From assembly GCF_004123675.1 (NCBI RefSeq), contig NZ_CP035417.1, positions 735,501 to 799,500 of the forward strand: a DNA stretch of 64,000 nt, given 5' to 3'. This document shows, one piece after another, positions 8,587 through 15,855 of this stretch. The number at the start of each line of letters is the position of its first letter. The stretch's first letter is position 1. The notes below the pieces were generated by a model, which saw only the letters and a list, made by a program, of their open reading frames with translations, searched no databases and was not told the origin of the DNA. The position numbers and the translations under genes were made by a program. Origin of the DNA: Leisingera sp. NJS204. Lineage in GTDB: Bacteria > Pseudomonadota > Alphaproteobacteria > Rhodobacterales > Rhodobacteraceae.

Positions 8587-8938
8587 ATGACACGTGGATT
8601 ACCCAGCCGCCGCGCGGTTCTGAGCGGGCTGACGGCTTTTGCTCTTTTCGCAGCCCCGGCCAGCGCGCAAAACGTCAGTGGTGTTTACCGGGCCGAAGGG
8701 CGCAATCCCGACGGCAGCGCTTATTCCGGAACCGTGCAGATTTCAGGACAATGGCGGGACCGTGGACATGCAGTGGCAGATTGCCGGGCAATCCTATTCC
8801 GGCAGCGGTTCGCGCAATGGCGATGTGATCTGGGTGAACTGGGGCCAGACCCATCCGGTGGTCTATGTGCGGATGCCCAGCGGCGAACTGCACGGCACCT
8901 GGGGCAATGGCCGTGCGCTGGAACGGCTTATTCCGTGA
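8587..8938 (+). pseudogene. Frameshifted Tat-signal exported protein gene
   Basis: The ATG at 8587 opens MTRGLPSRRAVLSGLTAFAL, a twin-arginine-like signal with cleavage after ASA, then NVSGVYRAEGRNPDGSAYSG and TVQIS. At about 8740-8746 the sensible protein moves to another frame, QDNGGTVDMQWQIAGQSYSG then SGSRNGDVIWVNWGQTHPVV and ending GNGRALERLIP at 8938. Joined, the two parts give one ~117-residue secreted protein of a Rhodobacteraceae family of unknown function. The unshifted frame instead runs into unlike sequence. Loss of one base (or gain of two) explains it. A sequencing error cannot be excluded. Confidence 0.7.
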
Positions 8939-9200
8939 CCTGAAGCGCGAGCACAAAGCGGATCACTTTTTCCTTGGGCACTTCCCAGGGCTTCAGCTGC
9001 GCGCCAAAAGCCAGCCGGTACAGGTTGAGGCTGATGTAATCCCTGCCGCCGCGTTCATGGGCTACCAGCTTTTGGGCCTTGCCGCCGGCCAGATCCTGGC
9101 GGGTTACTGCGTAGTGCCGCCCAGCCGCAGAACCGTAAAAGGCACCCAAAGGCAGCGCATCAAAGGCGGCCAGAAACGCGTCCGGCCAGCCACGGCTCAC
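8928..9200 (-). CDS. Small conserved hypothetical protein behind plsY
   Basis: 90 residues from a GTG at 9200 that overlaps the plsY stop (GTGA), so it is likely translationally coupled to plsY. Reads SRGWPDAFLAAFDALPLGAF ... RHYAVTRQDLAGGKAQKLV ... RDYISLNLYRLAFGAQLKP. No signal peptide or membrane segment. Function unknown; the position at the end of the pyrB-plsY operon is the only clue. Its 3' end overlaps the convergent frameshifted gene by 11 bases. Confidence 0.6.
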   Translation of the reverse strand: MSRGWPDAFLAAFDALPLGAFYGSAAGRHYAVTRQDLAGGKAQKLVAHERGGRDYISLNLYRLAFGAQLKPWEVPKEKVIRFVLALQVTE

Positions 9201-9802
9201 TTCTGGCCGATCCGCGGTTCGGTGCCTGCACGCAATCGCGCGATATTGGCCGCGTGGCGGATGAAAACCACTGCCGCCAGCAGCACCGCCAGCACCGCCA
9301 CAGGCTGAAAGCCCAGCACCAATGCCCAAACAGCGCCTGAGGCTGCAGAAACCAGCGCTCCCATCGAGGATATCCGGCTGGCTGCCGCTGCTGCCAGCCA
9401 AGTCAGGCAGCAGGCAATGCCAACCGGCCAGGCCAGCGCCAGCATCAGGCCCAGGAAAGTAGCAACCCCTTTGCCGCCCTTGAACCCCAGCCAGACCGGG
9501 AAGCAATGGCCCAGAAAGGCCATCAGCCCTGCCGCTTGCGCCGCATCCTCGCCGGCCAGGGAGCGGGCCAGCAGCACCGCCGCCGCGCCCTTGCCGCCAT
9601 CCAGGATCAGTGTCAGTGCCGCGGCGGCTTTGCTTCCAGTGCGCAGGACGTTGGTGGTGCCGATATTGCCGGAGCCGATTTCACGCAGGTTGCCCAGCCC
9701 GAATGCCTTGGTGACGACCATGCCAAAGGGCACCGACCCCAGGCCGTAGCCAATCACCGCCCACAGGATCAGAACGGCGGCAGAGCTTTCCAGAACAGGC
9801 AT
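9197..9802 (-). CDS. plsY: Acyl-phosphate:glycerol-3-phosphate acyltransferase PlsY
   Basis: Inner-membrane enzyme that transfers an acyl group from acyl-phosphate to glycerol-3-phosphate, the first step of phospholipid synthesis. 201 residues, about five membrane segments. The three family motifs are present: SGNIGTTNVLRT, LDGGKGAAA, and HCFPVWLGFKGGKGVATFLG. ATG 9802 overlaps the stop of the dihydroorotase-like gene (ATGA), so it belongs to the pyrB operon. The later acylation step may be done by the plsC product at 61.4 kb. Confidence 0.95.
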   Translation of the reverse strand: MPVLESSAAVLILWAVIGYGLGSVPFGMVVTKAFGLGNLREIGSGNIGTTNVLRTGSKAAAALTLILDGGKGAAAVLLARSLAGEDAAQAAGLMAFLGHCFPVWLGFKGGKGVATFLGLMLALAWPVGIACCLTWLAAAAASRISSMGALVSAASGAVWALVLGFQPVAVLAVLLAAVVFIRHAANIARLRAGTEPRIGQK

Positions 9803-11112
9803 CAGTCCCTCCGGTAGACGGGCTCACCCGCGACATATGTGGCCTCAACCCGCCCCTGCATCCGCTGGGTGTCAAATGGCGTGTTCTGCGATTTCGAGCG
9901 CAGTTTGAAACGGTCCAGCACAAACGGCACGTCCGGATCGAACAGGACCAGATCCGCAGGCGCCCCCTTGGCCAGGCGGCCGCTGTCCAGCCCCAGCCGT
10001 TTAGCCGGGTTCAGCGACATAGCGCGGAACAGGGTGGGCAGGTCCAGCAGTTCGGCATGATACAACCGCAGCGCCGCGGGCAGCAGGGTTTCCAGTGCGA
10101 CAGCACCGGCGGCGGCTTCTTCAAACGGCAGCCGTTTGCTTTCTTCGTCCTGCGGCGTGTGCATCGAGGAAATGATATCGATCAGACCTGTGCGCACCGC
10201 TTCCACAACGGCCAGCCGGTCGTCCTCAGACCGCAGCGGCGGTTTTACCTTGAAAAAGCTGCGGTAGCCGGCCACGTCCAGCTCATTCAGGGTCAGGTGG
10301 TGGATTGACGTACCCGCGGTGATATCCAGCCCGTTGCCCTTGGCACGTTCCAGCGCGGGCAGGGCGCGGGCTGTGGTGATCTGGTCTGCATGATACTTGG
10401 CACCGGTCATTTCCAGCAGCGCGATATCGCGGTCCAACCCCATCCGCTCGGCCATTGGCGACACGGCCGGCAGGCCATAAAGCGCGGCGAATTTGCCGGA
10501 GGTTGCAGCCGCTCCGGCGCTCAGAACCGGTTCCTGCGGGTGAGCAATGACCAAGGCGCAGCAGGAGCGGGCATAGGTCAGCGCACGTTGAAAGACCTTG
10601 GTATTGCCGGTCACATGGTCGCAATCGGAAAACGCCACCGCGCCGGCATCCATCAGGAAGCCGATCTCGGTCATTTCACGTCCTGCGCGCCCTTTGGTCA
10701 ACGCCGCCATCGGCAGCACATTCACCGGCGTATCCGCCTGGGCGCGGCGGGTGACGAATTCCAGTGTTTCCGGGCTGTCGATGGCAGGTGCCGTGTCAGG
10801 ACGGGTGACAATGGTGGTGACGCCGCCCGCTGCCGCAGCAAGTCCTGCGGATTTGTAGCTTTCCTTGTGCCGCTCGCCCGGCTCGCAGACCTTGACGCCG
10901 ATGTCGACGATGCCTGGCGCCAGGCATTTGCCGCCGCAGTCCTGACGGACCGCATCCTCCGGCCTGATGTTGTGCGCGCGCAGCAACCGGTCAGGATCGC
11001 CGGCGTTCTTTTCAATTGCCGCGATCCGCCCGTTCTGCACCAGCACCGCACCAGGCGCATCGGTGCCTGCCTCAGGATCAATCAGGCGGGCGTTGGTGAA
11101 GAGAGTGGTCAT
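9802..11112 (-). CDS. Dihydroorotase homologue lacking catalytic residues (PyrC'/PyrX type)
   Basis: 436 residues with the full class-I dihydroorotase/amidohydrolase fold. The active site is lost: the metal motif usually DxHxHxREPG reads DIGVKVCEPG (both His and the substrate Arg missing), MPNTNP is RPDTAP, and the late ATDHAPH segment with the catalytic Asp reads SSMHTPQ. In Pseudomonas an inactive homologue of this kind (PyrC'/PyrX) is the structural partner of aspartate carbamoyltransferase. Here the gene lies in the same operon as pyrB, which fits that role. An active dihydroorotase must then be encoded elsewhere. Overlaps plsY and the upstream small gene by ATGA. Confidence 0.9.
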   Translation of the reverse strand: MTTLFTNARLIDPEAGTDAPGAVLVQNGRIAAIEKNAGDPDRLLRAHNIRPEDAVRQDCGGKCLAPGIVDIGVKVCEPGERHKESYKSAGLAAAAGGVTTIVTRPDTAPAIDSPETLEFVTRRAQADTPVNVLPMAALTKGRAGREMTEIGFLMDAGAVAFSDCDHVTGNTKVFQRALTYARSCCALVIAHPQEPVLSAGAAATSGKFAALYGLPAVSPMAERMGLDRDIALLEMTGAKYHADQITTARALPALERAKGNGLDITAGTSIHHLTLNELDVAGYRSFFKVKPPLRSEDDRLAVVEAVRTGLIDIISSMHTPQDEESKRLPFEEAAAGAVALETLLPAALRLYHAELLDLPTLFRAMSLNPAKRLGLDSGRLAKGAPADLVLFDPDVPFVLDRFKLRSKSQNTPFDTQRMQGRVEATYVAGEPVYRRD

Positions 11113-11492
11113 GCCTTGGCTCTTTCAATTGCGTGAAGCGTTGCAGCCGGGTTGGCCTGGTATTTGATCAGGTGTTTGTCGCCGGTCCTGGTGATCACCT
11201 GCACATAGCTGCCCATGGTGCGGGTGGTCTCGATTTGGGATAGCATGATATTGCGTTTCGCCGGGCCGGTAAGGGCCGTATCCGTCAGGATCCAGACCAC
11301 CGCCAGCTCCTCGCTGGCCATATACCAGCCGCGCAGGGCGATGGCGGCCAGGCCGCCAACAGCGCCAGTCCAGATATGCGGGCTGTCCAGGAACCACAGA
11401 ACCGCCATGGCGCCGCCCATGCCGATCGCCGCCATCCAGGCGTGAGCGCGGACATAGGCGCTGCGGTCCGGTTTGAATTCGGTCTGAGCCAT
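11109..11492 (-). CDS. Small membrane protein between pyrB and the dihydroorotase homologue
   Basis: 127 residues from ATG 11492 (MAQTEFKPDRSAYVRAHAWM), overlapping the previous stop as TGATG and the next start as ATGA. Two hydrophobic segments (AAIGMGGAMAVLWFLDS and WTGAVGGLAAIALRGWYMAS) are followed by a compact PH-like beta domain (ELAVVWILTDTALTGPAKRN, TRTMGSYVQVITRTGDKHLI). The layout resembles bacterial PH (YdbT-like) membrane proteins, but that is an inference from the pattern. Tightly coupled gene order suggests a shared process with pyrB and plsY, not yet known. Confidence 0.72.
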   Translation of the reverse strand: MAQTEFKPDRSAYVRAHAWMAAIGMGGAMAVLWFLDSPHIWTGAVGGLAAIALRGWYMASEELAVVWILTDTALTGPAKRNIMLSQIETTRTMGSYVQVITRTGDKHLIKYQANPAATLHAIERAKA

Positions 11493-12016
11493 CAAACCGT
11501 CAATGCCCAGACCAGCAGTGCGGCCAGCAGCATCACCACGGCAAACAAAGCAGCGCCGATACGGCGGGCTTGGGTGCGCGCCTGCCGCGGGGAAAGTTTC
11601 TGGGCGGAATTGGGCTTGGCGCTTTCGGCGGTTGCGGGCGGGGCGCTCCAATTGGTCTGCCGCTCGCCGTATGTGCCCGTCAGGGTGATCTGCTCCGCCG
11701 GGGTCAGCCGGGTTTCGGCGCCGTCAAAGGCGCGCGAGCGGATCAGCAGCACATGGCCATCCAGCGCGTCCAGCATTTCGCGGTCTTCCTCGACCTGCGT
11801 CCGCGGCACACCGCAGCCTTCGGTGAGGTACCCGGTCAGGCCGATGTCTTCCAGGTCGGAGACCGGAAAGATCTCCACCTGATCCATATCCAGCACCTTG
11901 ATCCCCAGCACCTGCGCCAGCGCGCCGGGTTCCTTCAGGAATGCCGCCTGCTCAGGCCGCATGTCGAGTGCAAACAGCCGGATCACGCCGCGTTCGCCTG
12001 CCGGGATATGGATCAC
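11492..12016 (-). CDS. Tail-anchored hypothetical protein downstream of pyrB
   Basis: 174 residues from GTG 12016, which has a good ribosome site AGGTGGAGG just behind the pyrB stop; longer readings would lie inside pyrB. The soluble part (GVIRLFALDMRPEQAAFLKE, IFPVSDLEDIGLTGYLTEGC, DALDGHVLLIRSRAFDG) is followed by a Ser/Ala/Arg-rich linker and one C-terminal membrane segment (IGAALFAVVMLLAALLVWAL). No known domain recognised. It looks like a cytoplasmic domain tethered to the membrane by its tail. The stop overlaps the next ATG. Confidence 0.72.
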   Translation of the reverse strand: MIHIPAGERGVIRLFALDMRPEQAAFLKEPGALAQVLGIKVLDMDQVEIFPVSDLEDIGLTGYLTEGCGVPRTQVEEDREMLDALDGHVLLIRSRAFDGAETRLTPAEQITLTGTYGERQTNWSAPPATAESAKPNSAQKLSPRQARTQARRIGAALFAVVMLLAALLVWALTV

Positions 12017-12029
12017 GCCCTCCACCTGT

Positions 12030-12980
12030 TCAGCCCGCTTTCGCCTGACGTTCGGCGCGCAGGTTGCGGGCCAGCAGGTCCATTGCCGCCATCCGCACTG
12101 CGACCCCCATCTCGACCTGCTCCTGAATGACTGAACGGTTGATGTCGTCGGCGAGCGTTCCGTCGATTTCAACTCCGCGGTTCATCGGGCCGGGATGCAT
12201 GATGATGGCGTCGGGTTTGGCCTGCGACAGCTTGTCGGCGTCGAGCCCGTAACGATGGTAGTATTCACGTTCGGATGGGATGAAGCCGCCGTCCATGCGC
12301 TCTTTCTGCAGCCGCAGCATCATCACCACATCAACGTCCTTAAGGCCTTCGCGCATGTCGTCATAGATCTCGGCGCCGAATTCGGCGAACTGGCCGGGCA
12401 CCAGCGTCGGCGGACCAATGAGGCGGATGCGGTTTTCCATTTTGCCCAGCAAGATCAGGTTGGAGCGGGCCACGCGGGAATGGGCAATGTCGCCGCAGAT
12501 CGCGATGTTCAGCCGGTGCAGCCGGCCTTTGGAGCGGCGGATAGTGAGCGCGTCCAGCAGCGCCTGGGTTGGATGCTCGTGCTTGCCGTCGCCGGCATTC
12601 AGCACCGCGCAGTTCACCTTCTGCGCCAAGAGATCCACCGCGCCGGAATGCGGATGCCGCACCACCAGAAGGTCCGGGTGCATCGCATTCAGCGTCATCG
12701 CGGTGTCGATCAGGGTCTCGCCCTTTTTGATCGAGGAGGCCTGCATCGCCATATTCATGACATCAGCGCCAAGCCGCTTGCCTGCCAGCTCGAAACTCGC
12801 TTGGGTACGGGTGGAATTCTCGAAGAACATGTTGATCTGAGTAAGCCCCGCCAGCACATCGGAATGCTTCTCGGGCCGGCGGTTCAGGGCAACATATTCA
12901 TCGGCAAGATCAAGGATCGCGGTGATCTCATGCGGTGTCAGCGGTTCGATGCCAAGCAGGTGGCGGTGTTCGAAGGACAT
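12030..12980 (-). CDS. pyrB: Aspartate carbamoyltransferase catalytic subunit
   Basis: Joins carbamoyl phosphate and aspartate to carbamoyl aspartate in pyrimidine synthesis. 316 residues with all key motifs: [15 protein letters not shown] (carbamoyl-phosphate loop), [36 protein letters not shown], and [12 protein letters not shown]. No pyrI regulatory subunit is seen, but an inactive dihydroorotase homologue lies two genes downstream, as in the large class-A ATCase complexes. First gene of a five- or six-gene minus-strand operon ending at plsY. Confidence 0.96.
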   Translation of the reverse strand: MSFEHRHLLGIEPLTPHEITAILDLADEYVALNRRPEKHSDVLAGLTQINMFFENSTRTQASFELAGKRLGADVMNMAMQASSIKKGETLIDTAMTLNAMHPDLLVVRHPHSGAVDLLAQKVNCAVLNAGDGKHEHPTQALLDALTIRRSKGRLHRLNIAICGDIAHSRVARSNLILLGKMENRIRLIGPPTLVPGQFAEFGAEIYDDMREGLKDVDVVMMLRLQKERMDGGFIPSEREYYHRYGLDADKLSQAKPDAIIMHPGPMNRGVEIDGTLADDINRSVIQEQVEMGVAVRMAAMDLLARNLRAERQAKAG

Positions 12981-13068
12981 ATGGGGCAGCTCCGCTTGAT
13001 TTGCGGGTTCTTATAGGCGGGGTGCACGCGTGCGGCAAGGCGTTGCGGCGGAGGCAGACGTTGCGCAG

Positions 13069-13117
13069 GCGAGGGGCCGGCCCCTCGCGCTCCCCGGAGT
13101 ATTTCTGAAAAGATGAA
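13069..13117. repeat. Palindrome plus GGAGTATTT element (repeat family B)
   Basis: A perfect 20-bp palindrome (GCGAGGGGCC / GGCCCCTCGC, 13069-13088) is followed by GCTCCCCGGAGTATTTCTG and AAAAGATGAA. The same GAGTATTT...AAAGATGAA sequence recurs at 54.4 kb, and a related form with AGAAAGAAG is attached to the family A repeats at 33.9 and 41.3 kb. It sits in the divergent gap between pyrB and the glycosylase gene. Confidence 0.6.
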
Positions 13118-13186
13118 AGACTTGAATTTACAAGATGGCCGCGGAGAGGTGTTCCGCTTGGGCTGCGGGCGGAGTAGCTTGGGCGA

Positions 13187-13951
13187 ATGGAATCGGCATT
13201 GGATTACTGGAGCGCCCGGGCGCTGTTGGAGTGGCAGGCGGAGCTTGGCGCAACCGAGGCGCTTTGCGATGCGCCAGTGGACCGCTATGCGCTGGAGCAG
13301 TCTGCGCCGAAGCCGAAACCGGGCGCCGCCCCTGCGCCGCCGCCCAAGCCTAAGGAAGCGGACCCTGTTGATGTGGCACAGAAGGCCGCCAAGGGGGCGG
13401 CTTCGCTGCCGGCCTTGCGCGATGCCCTTGAGGGTTTCAGCCATTGCGACCTGAAACGCGGCGCGCGTAATCTGGTGTTCTCGGACGGGCAGGCCGGCGC
13501 ACGGGTGATGATCATCGGCGAGGCGCCGGGCCGGGATGAGGATCTGCAGGGCAAACCGTTTACGGGCCGCGCCGGTCAGCTTCTGGACAAGATGCTGGAG
13601 GCCATCGGTCTTTCACGTGCCGAGAGCGTCTATATCACCAATGTGCTGCCCTGGCGGCCGCCGCAGAACCGCGATCCGCTGCCGGCCGAGATCGCCATGC
13701 TGGCGCCTTTTCTGGAGCGGCATGTGGCGCTGGCAGAGCCGGATATTCTGGTTTTGATGGGCAATATCAGCTGCCAGGCAGTGCTGGGCAAACGCGGCAT
13801 TACCCGGCTGCGCGGGCAATGGGATCAGGCCTGGGGCAAGCCGGTGCTGCCGATGTTCCACCCCGCCTATCTGTTGCGCCAGCCGCAGCAGAAGCGGCAG
13901 GCCTGGGGTGATCTTCTTGAGCTGAAGGCACGGCTGGGCGCCCTGTCCTGA
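13187..13951 (+). CDS. Uracil-DNA glycosylase, family 4-like, without the iron-sulfur cysteines
   Basis: Removes uracil from DNA for base-excision repair. 254 residues: a Pro/Ala/Lys-rich N-terminal linker (about residues 40-60), then the glycosylase fold with [39 protein letters not shown] and [10 protein letters not shown]. Family 4 enzymes usually hold a 4Fe-4S cluster by four cysteines. Here the TNVxKCRPP position is TNVLPWRPP and the following ExxxC is EIAML; only C27, C87 and C196 remain, so cluster binding is unlikely. Followed 15 bases later by a phosphoesterase gene. Confidence 0.9.
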   Translation: MESALDYWSARALLEWQAELGATEALCDAPVDRYALEQSAPKPKPGAAPAPPPKPKEADPVDVAQKAAKGAASLPALRDALEGFSHCDLKRGARNLVFSDGQAGARVMIIGEAPGRDEDLQGKPFTGRAGQLLDKMLEAIGLSRAESVYITNVLPWRPPQNRDPLPAEIAMLAPFLERHVALAEPDILVLMGNISCQAVLGKRGITRLRGQWDQAWGKPVLPMFHPAYLLRQPQQKRQAWGDLLELKARLGALS

Positions 13952-13966
13952 CGGAGGAGGAGCCGC

Positions 13967-14566
13967 ATGAAGATTCTCGCGTTTTCAGATCTGCATCTTT
14001 CAAGCAGCCACGCGGTGGAAATCGTGGCGGCCAGCGCGGGTGCTGATCTGGTGATTGGTGCAGGTGATTTTTGCAATATGCGCCATGGACTGGACCGGGC
14101 CGTGGCGATGCTGGCCGGGTTGAAGGCGCCGATGGTGGCGGTGCCCGGCAATGGTGAAAGCGCTGGTGAGTTGCGTGCAGCGGAGTTTCCCGGCACAACC
14201 GTGCTGCATGGCGAGGGCGTTGATTTTGAGGGGCTGCGTCTGTTCGGCCTGGGCTATGGCGTGCCTGAAACACCTTTTGGCAGCTGGTCTTGCGACCTAA
14301 GCGAAGTTCAGGCGGCAGCGATGCTGGCGGCCTGTGATCATGCGGATATTCTGATCTCCCATTCACCGCCCAAGGGGCTGGGGGACGTGACCTCGGGCGG
14401 GCTGTCCGTCGGCTCCATGGCGGTCCGGGCAGCGGCGGAGCGGATCCAGCCGCAATTGCTGCTCTGCGGCCATGTGCATGATTGCTGGGGCTTTCGCGGC
14501 AGCATAGGCAGGACGCAGGTGGCCAATCTGGGCCCTTTGGTGAGCTGGTTTGAGGTGCAGCCTTGA
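13967..14566 (+). CDS. Calcineurin-like metallophosphoesterase
   Basis: 199 residues with the metallophosphoesterase motifs in order: SDLHLS (DxH), GAGDFCN (GD), VPGNGES (GNGE variant of GNHE), ISHSPPKG, and CGHVHDCWG (GHxH). These bind a two-metal centre. The substrate cannot be told from sequence. Small single-domain members of this kind often act on nucleotides or are called YfcE-like. ATG 13967 follows a GGAGGAG ribosome site. Its stop overlaps the TTG start of the following exporter gene. Confidence 0.87.
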   Translation: MKILAFSDLHLSSSHAVEIVAASAGADLVIGAGDFCNMRHGLDRAVAMLAGLKAPMVAVPGNGESAGELRAAEFPGTTVLHGEGVDFEGLRLFGLGYGVPETPFGSWSCDLSEVQAAAMLAACDHADILISHSPPKGLGDVTSGGLSVGSMAVRAAAERIQPQLLLCGHVHDCWGFRGSIGRTQVANLGPLVSWFEVQP

Positions 14567-15183
14567 TTGATGCGGTAACTTTGCTCGCCTTCATCCCGGC
14601 AGCGCTGGCGCTGAACCTGACACCGGGCGCGGACATGATGTTCTGTCTTGGCCAGGGGCTGCGCTCGGGGCGCCGGGCGGCGGTGGCGGCAAGTGCCGGG
14701 ATTTCCGCGGGCAGCATGGTGCATGTGTCCTTGGCGGGGCTAGGGCTGGGGGCGGTGGTTTCCGCGATGCCTGCGCTGTTTGATCTGATCCGCTGGGCGG
14801 GTGTGGCCTATCTGCTGTATCTGGCCTGGGGCGCCTTGCACGGGGGGCTGGCGGCGGAGGGGCTGCCGCAGCGGCGCGGGGCCGGCGCTTTTCGCAGCGG
14901 GCTGCTGGTCAATCTGACCAATCCCAAGGTGATCCTGTTTGTGCTGGCCTTTGTGCCGCAATTTGTGAAACCCGAGGCCGGCCCGGTGCTGGTGCAGTTC
15001 CTGGTCTTCGGGTTGATCCTGGCCGTGGGTGGTTTCTTTATCAACGGGTTGATTGGTGTTTTTGCCGGCCAGGCCGGGCAGCGGTTGACCGGATCGCCGG
15101 TGTTCGCGCGCTGGCTGGGCCGGGTTTCGGCCGGAATTTTTGCAGGGCTGGCCGTACGGCTGGCGATTATGGAGAGGGCGTGA
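14563..15183 (+). CDS. LysE/RhtB-family amino acid exporter
   Basis: 206 residues with about six membrane segments, starting with the typical LysE-family opening: FIPAALALNLTPGADMMFCL, then SGRRAAVAASAGISAGSMVH and FRSGLLVNLTNPKVILFVLA. Exports amino acids or homoserine-type compounds; the substrate is unknown. The likely start is TTG at 14563, overlapping the TGA of the phosphoesterase gene by three bases, because no suitable ATG lies nearby before the conserved N-terminus. Followed one base later by the moaB gene. Confidence 0.88.
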   Translation: MIDAVTLLAFIPAALALNLTPGADMMFCLGQGLRSGRRAAVAASAGISAGSMVHVSLAGLGLGAVVSAMPALFDLIRWAGVAYLLYLAWGALHGGLAAEGLPQRRGAGAFRSGLLVNLTNPKVILFVLAFVPQFVKPEAGPVLVQFLVFGLILAVGGFFINGLIGVFAGQAGQRLTGSPVFARWLGRVSAGIFAGLAVRLAIMERA

Positions 15184-15184
15184 A

Positions 15185-15727
15185 ATGTCCCGGATTGACG
15201 AAAGCATGGAATTCATCCCGGTCCGTATTGCGGTGCTGACGGTGTCGGACAGCCGCAAAATGGAAGATGACCGCTCCGGCCAGGTGCTGGTGGACCGGTT
15301 GCGGGACGCGGGCCACACCCTTGCCGGGCGCAAGATCATTCCCGACGAGCGCGCCGAAATCGCCGCGCAGCTGCGCGCCTGGATCGCCGACCGGGAGGTG
15401 GATGTGGTGATTTCAACCGGCGGCACCGGGCTGACTGGGCGGGATGTAACGGTGGAAGCGCACCGGGATGTCTATGAAAAGGAGATCGAGGCCTTTGGCA
15501 CCGTCTTCACCCATGTCTCGATGCAGAAGATCGGCACCAGCGCGGTGCAATCGCGCGCCACCGGCGGCGTTGCGGGCGGCACCTATCTGTTTGCACTGCC
15601 CGGCAGCCCCGGCGCCTGCAAGGACGGCTGGGATGAAATCCTGTCAAAACAGCTTGATTACCGCCACCGGCCCTGCAATTTCGTGGAAATCATGCCCAGA
15701 TTGGAGGAACATCTGCGCCGGAAGTAA
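15185..15727 (+). CDS. moaB: Molybdenum cofactor biosynthesis protein B
   Basis: Adenylylates molybdopterin before molybdenum insertion. 180 residues with VLTVSDSRKMEDDRSGQVLV, DVVISTGGTGLTGRDVT (the MPT-binding loop), and TYLFALPGSPGACKDGWDEI. The longer MoaB form with an N-terminal extension is common in alphaproteobacteria. It completes molybdopterin activation with the MoeA protein at 31.6-33.8 kb. ATG 15185 is preferred; frames opening earlier lie inside the LysE gene. Confidence 0.93.
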   Translation: MSRIDESMEFIPVRIAVLTVSDSRKMEDDRSGQVLVDRLRDAGHTLAGRKIIPDERAEIAAQLRAWIADREVDVVISTGGTGLTGRDVTVEAHRDVYEKEIEAFGTVFTHVSMQKIGTSAVQSRATGGVAGGTYLFALPGSPGACKDGWDEILSKQLDYRHRPCNFVEIMPRLEEHLRRK

Positions 15728-15855
15728 CCCCGCGCGGCGTGTAACCTCGTAAACCTGTGCGGAAAATCGTATATTTCCAAGCGGGCACAAGGCATTTGCG
15801 CTTTGGCTGGCCGCATCGGCGGTCCCGGCAGCATCCGCCACCGGAAGGGAGAGAC

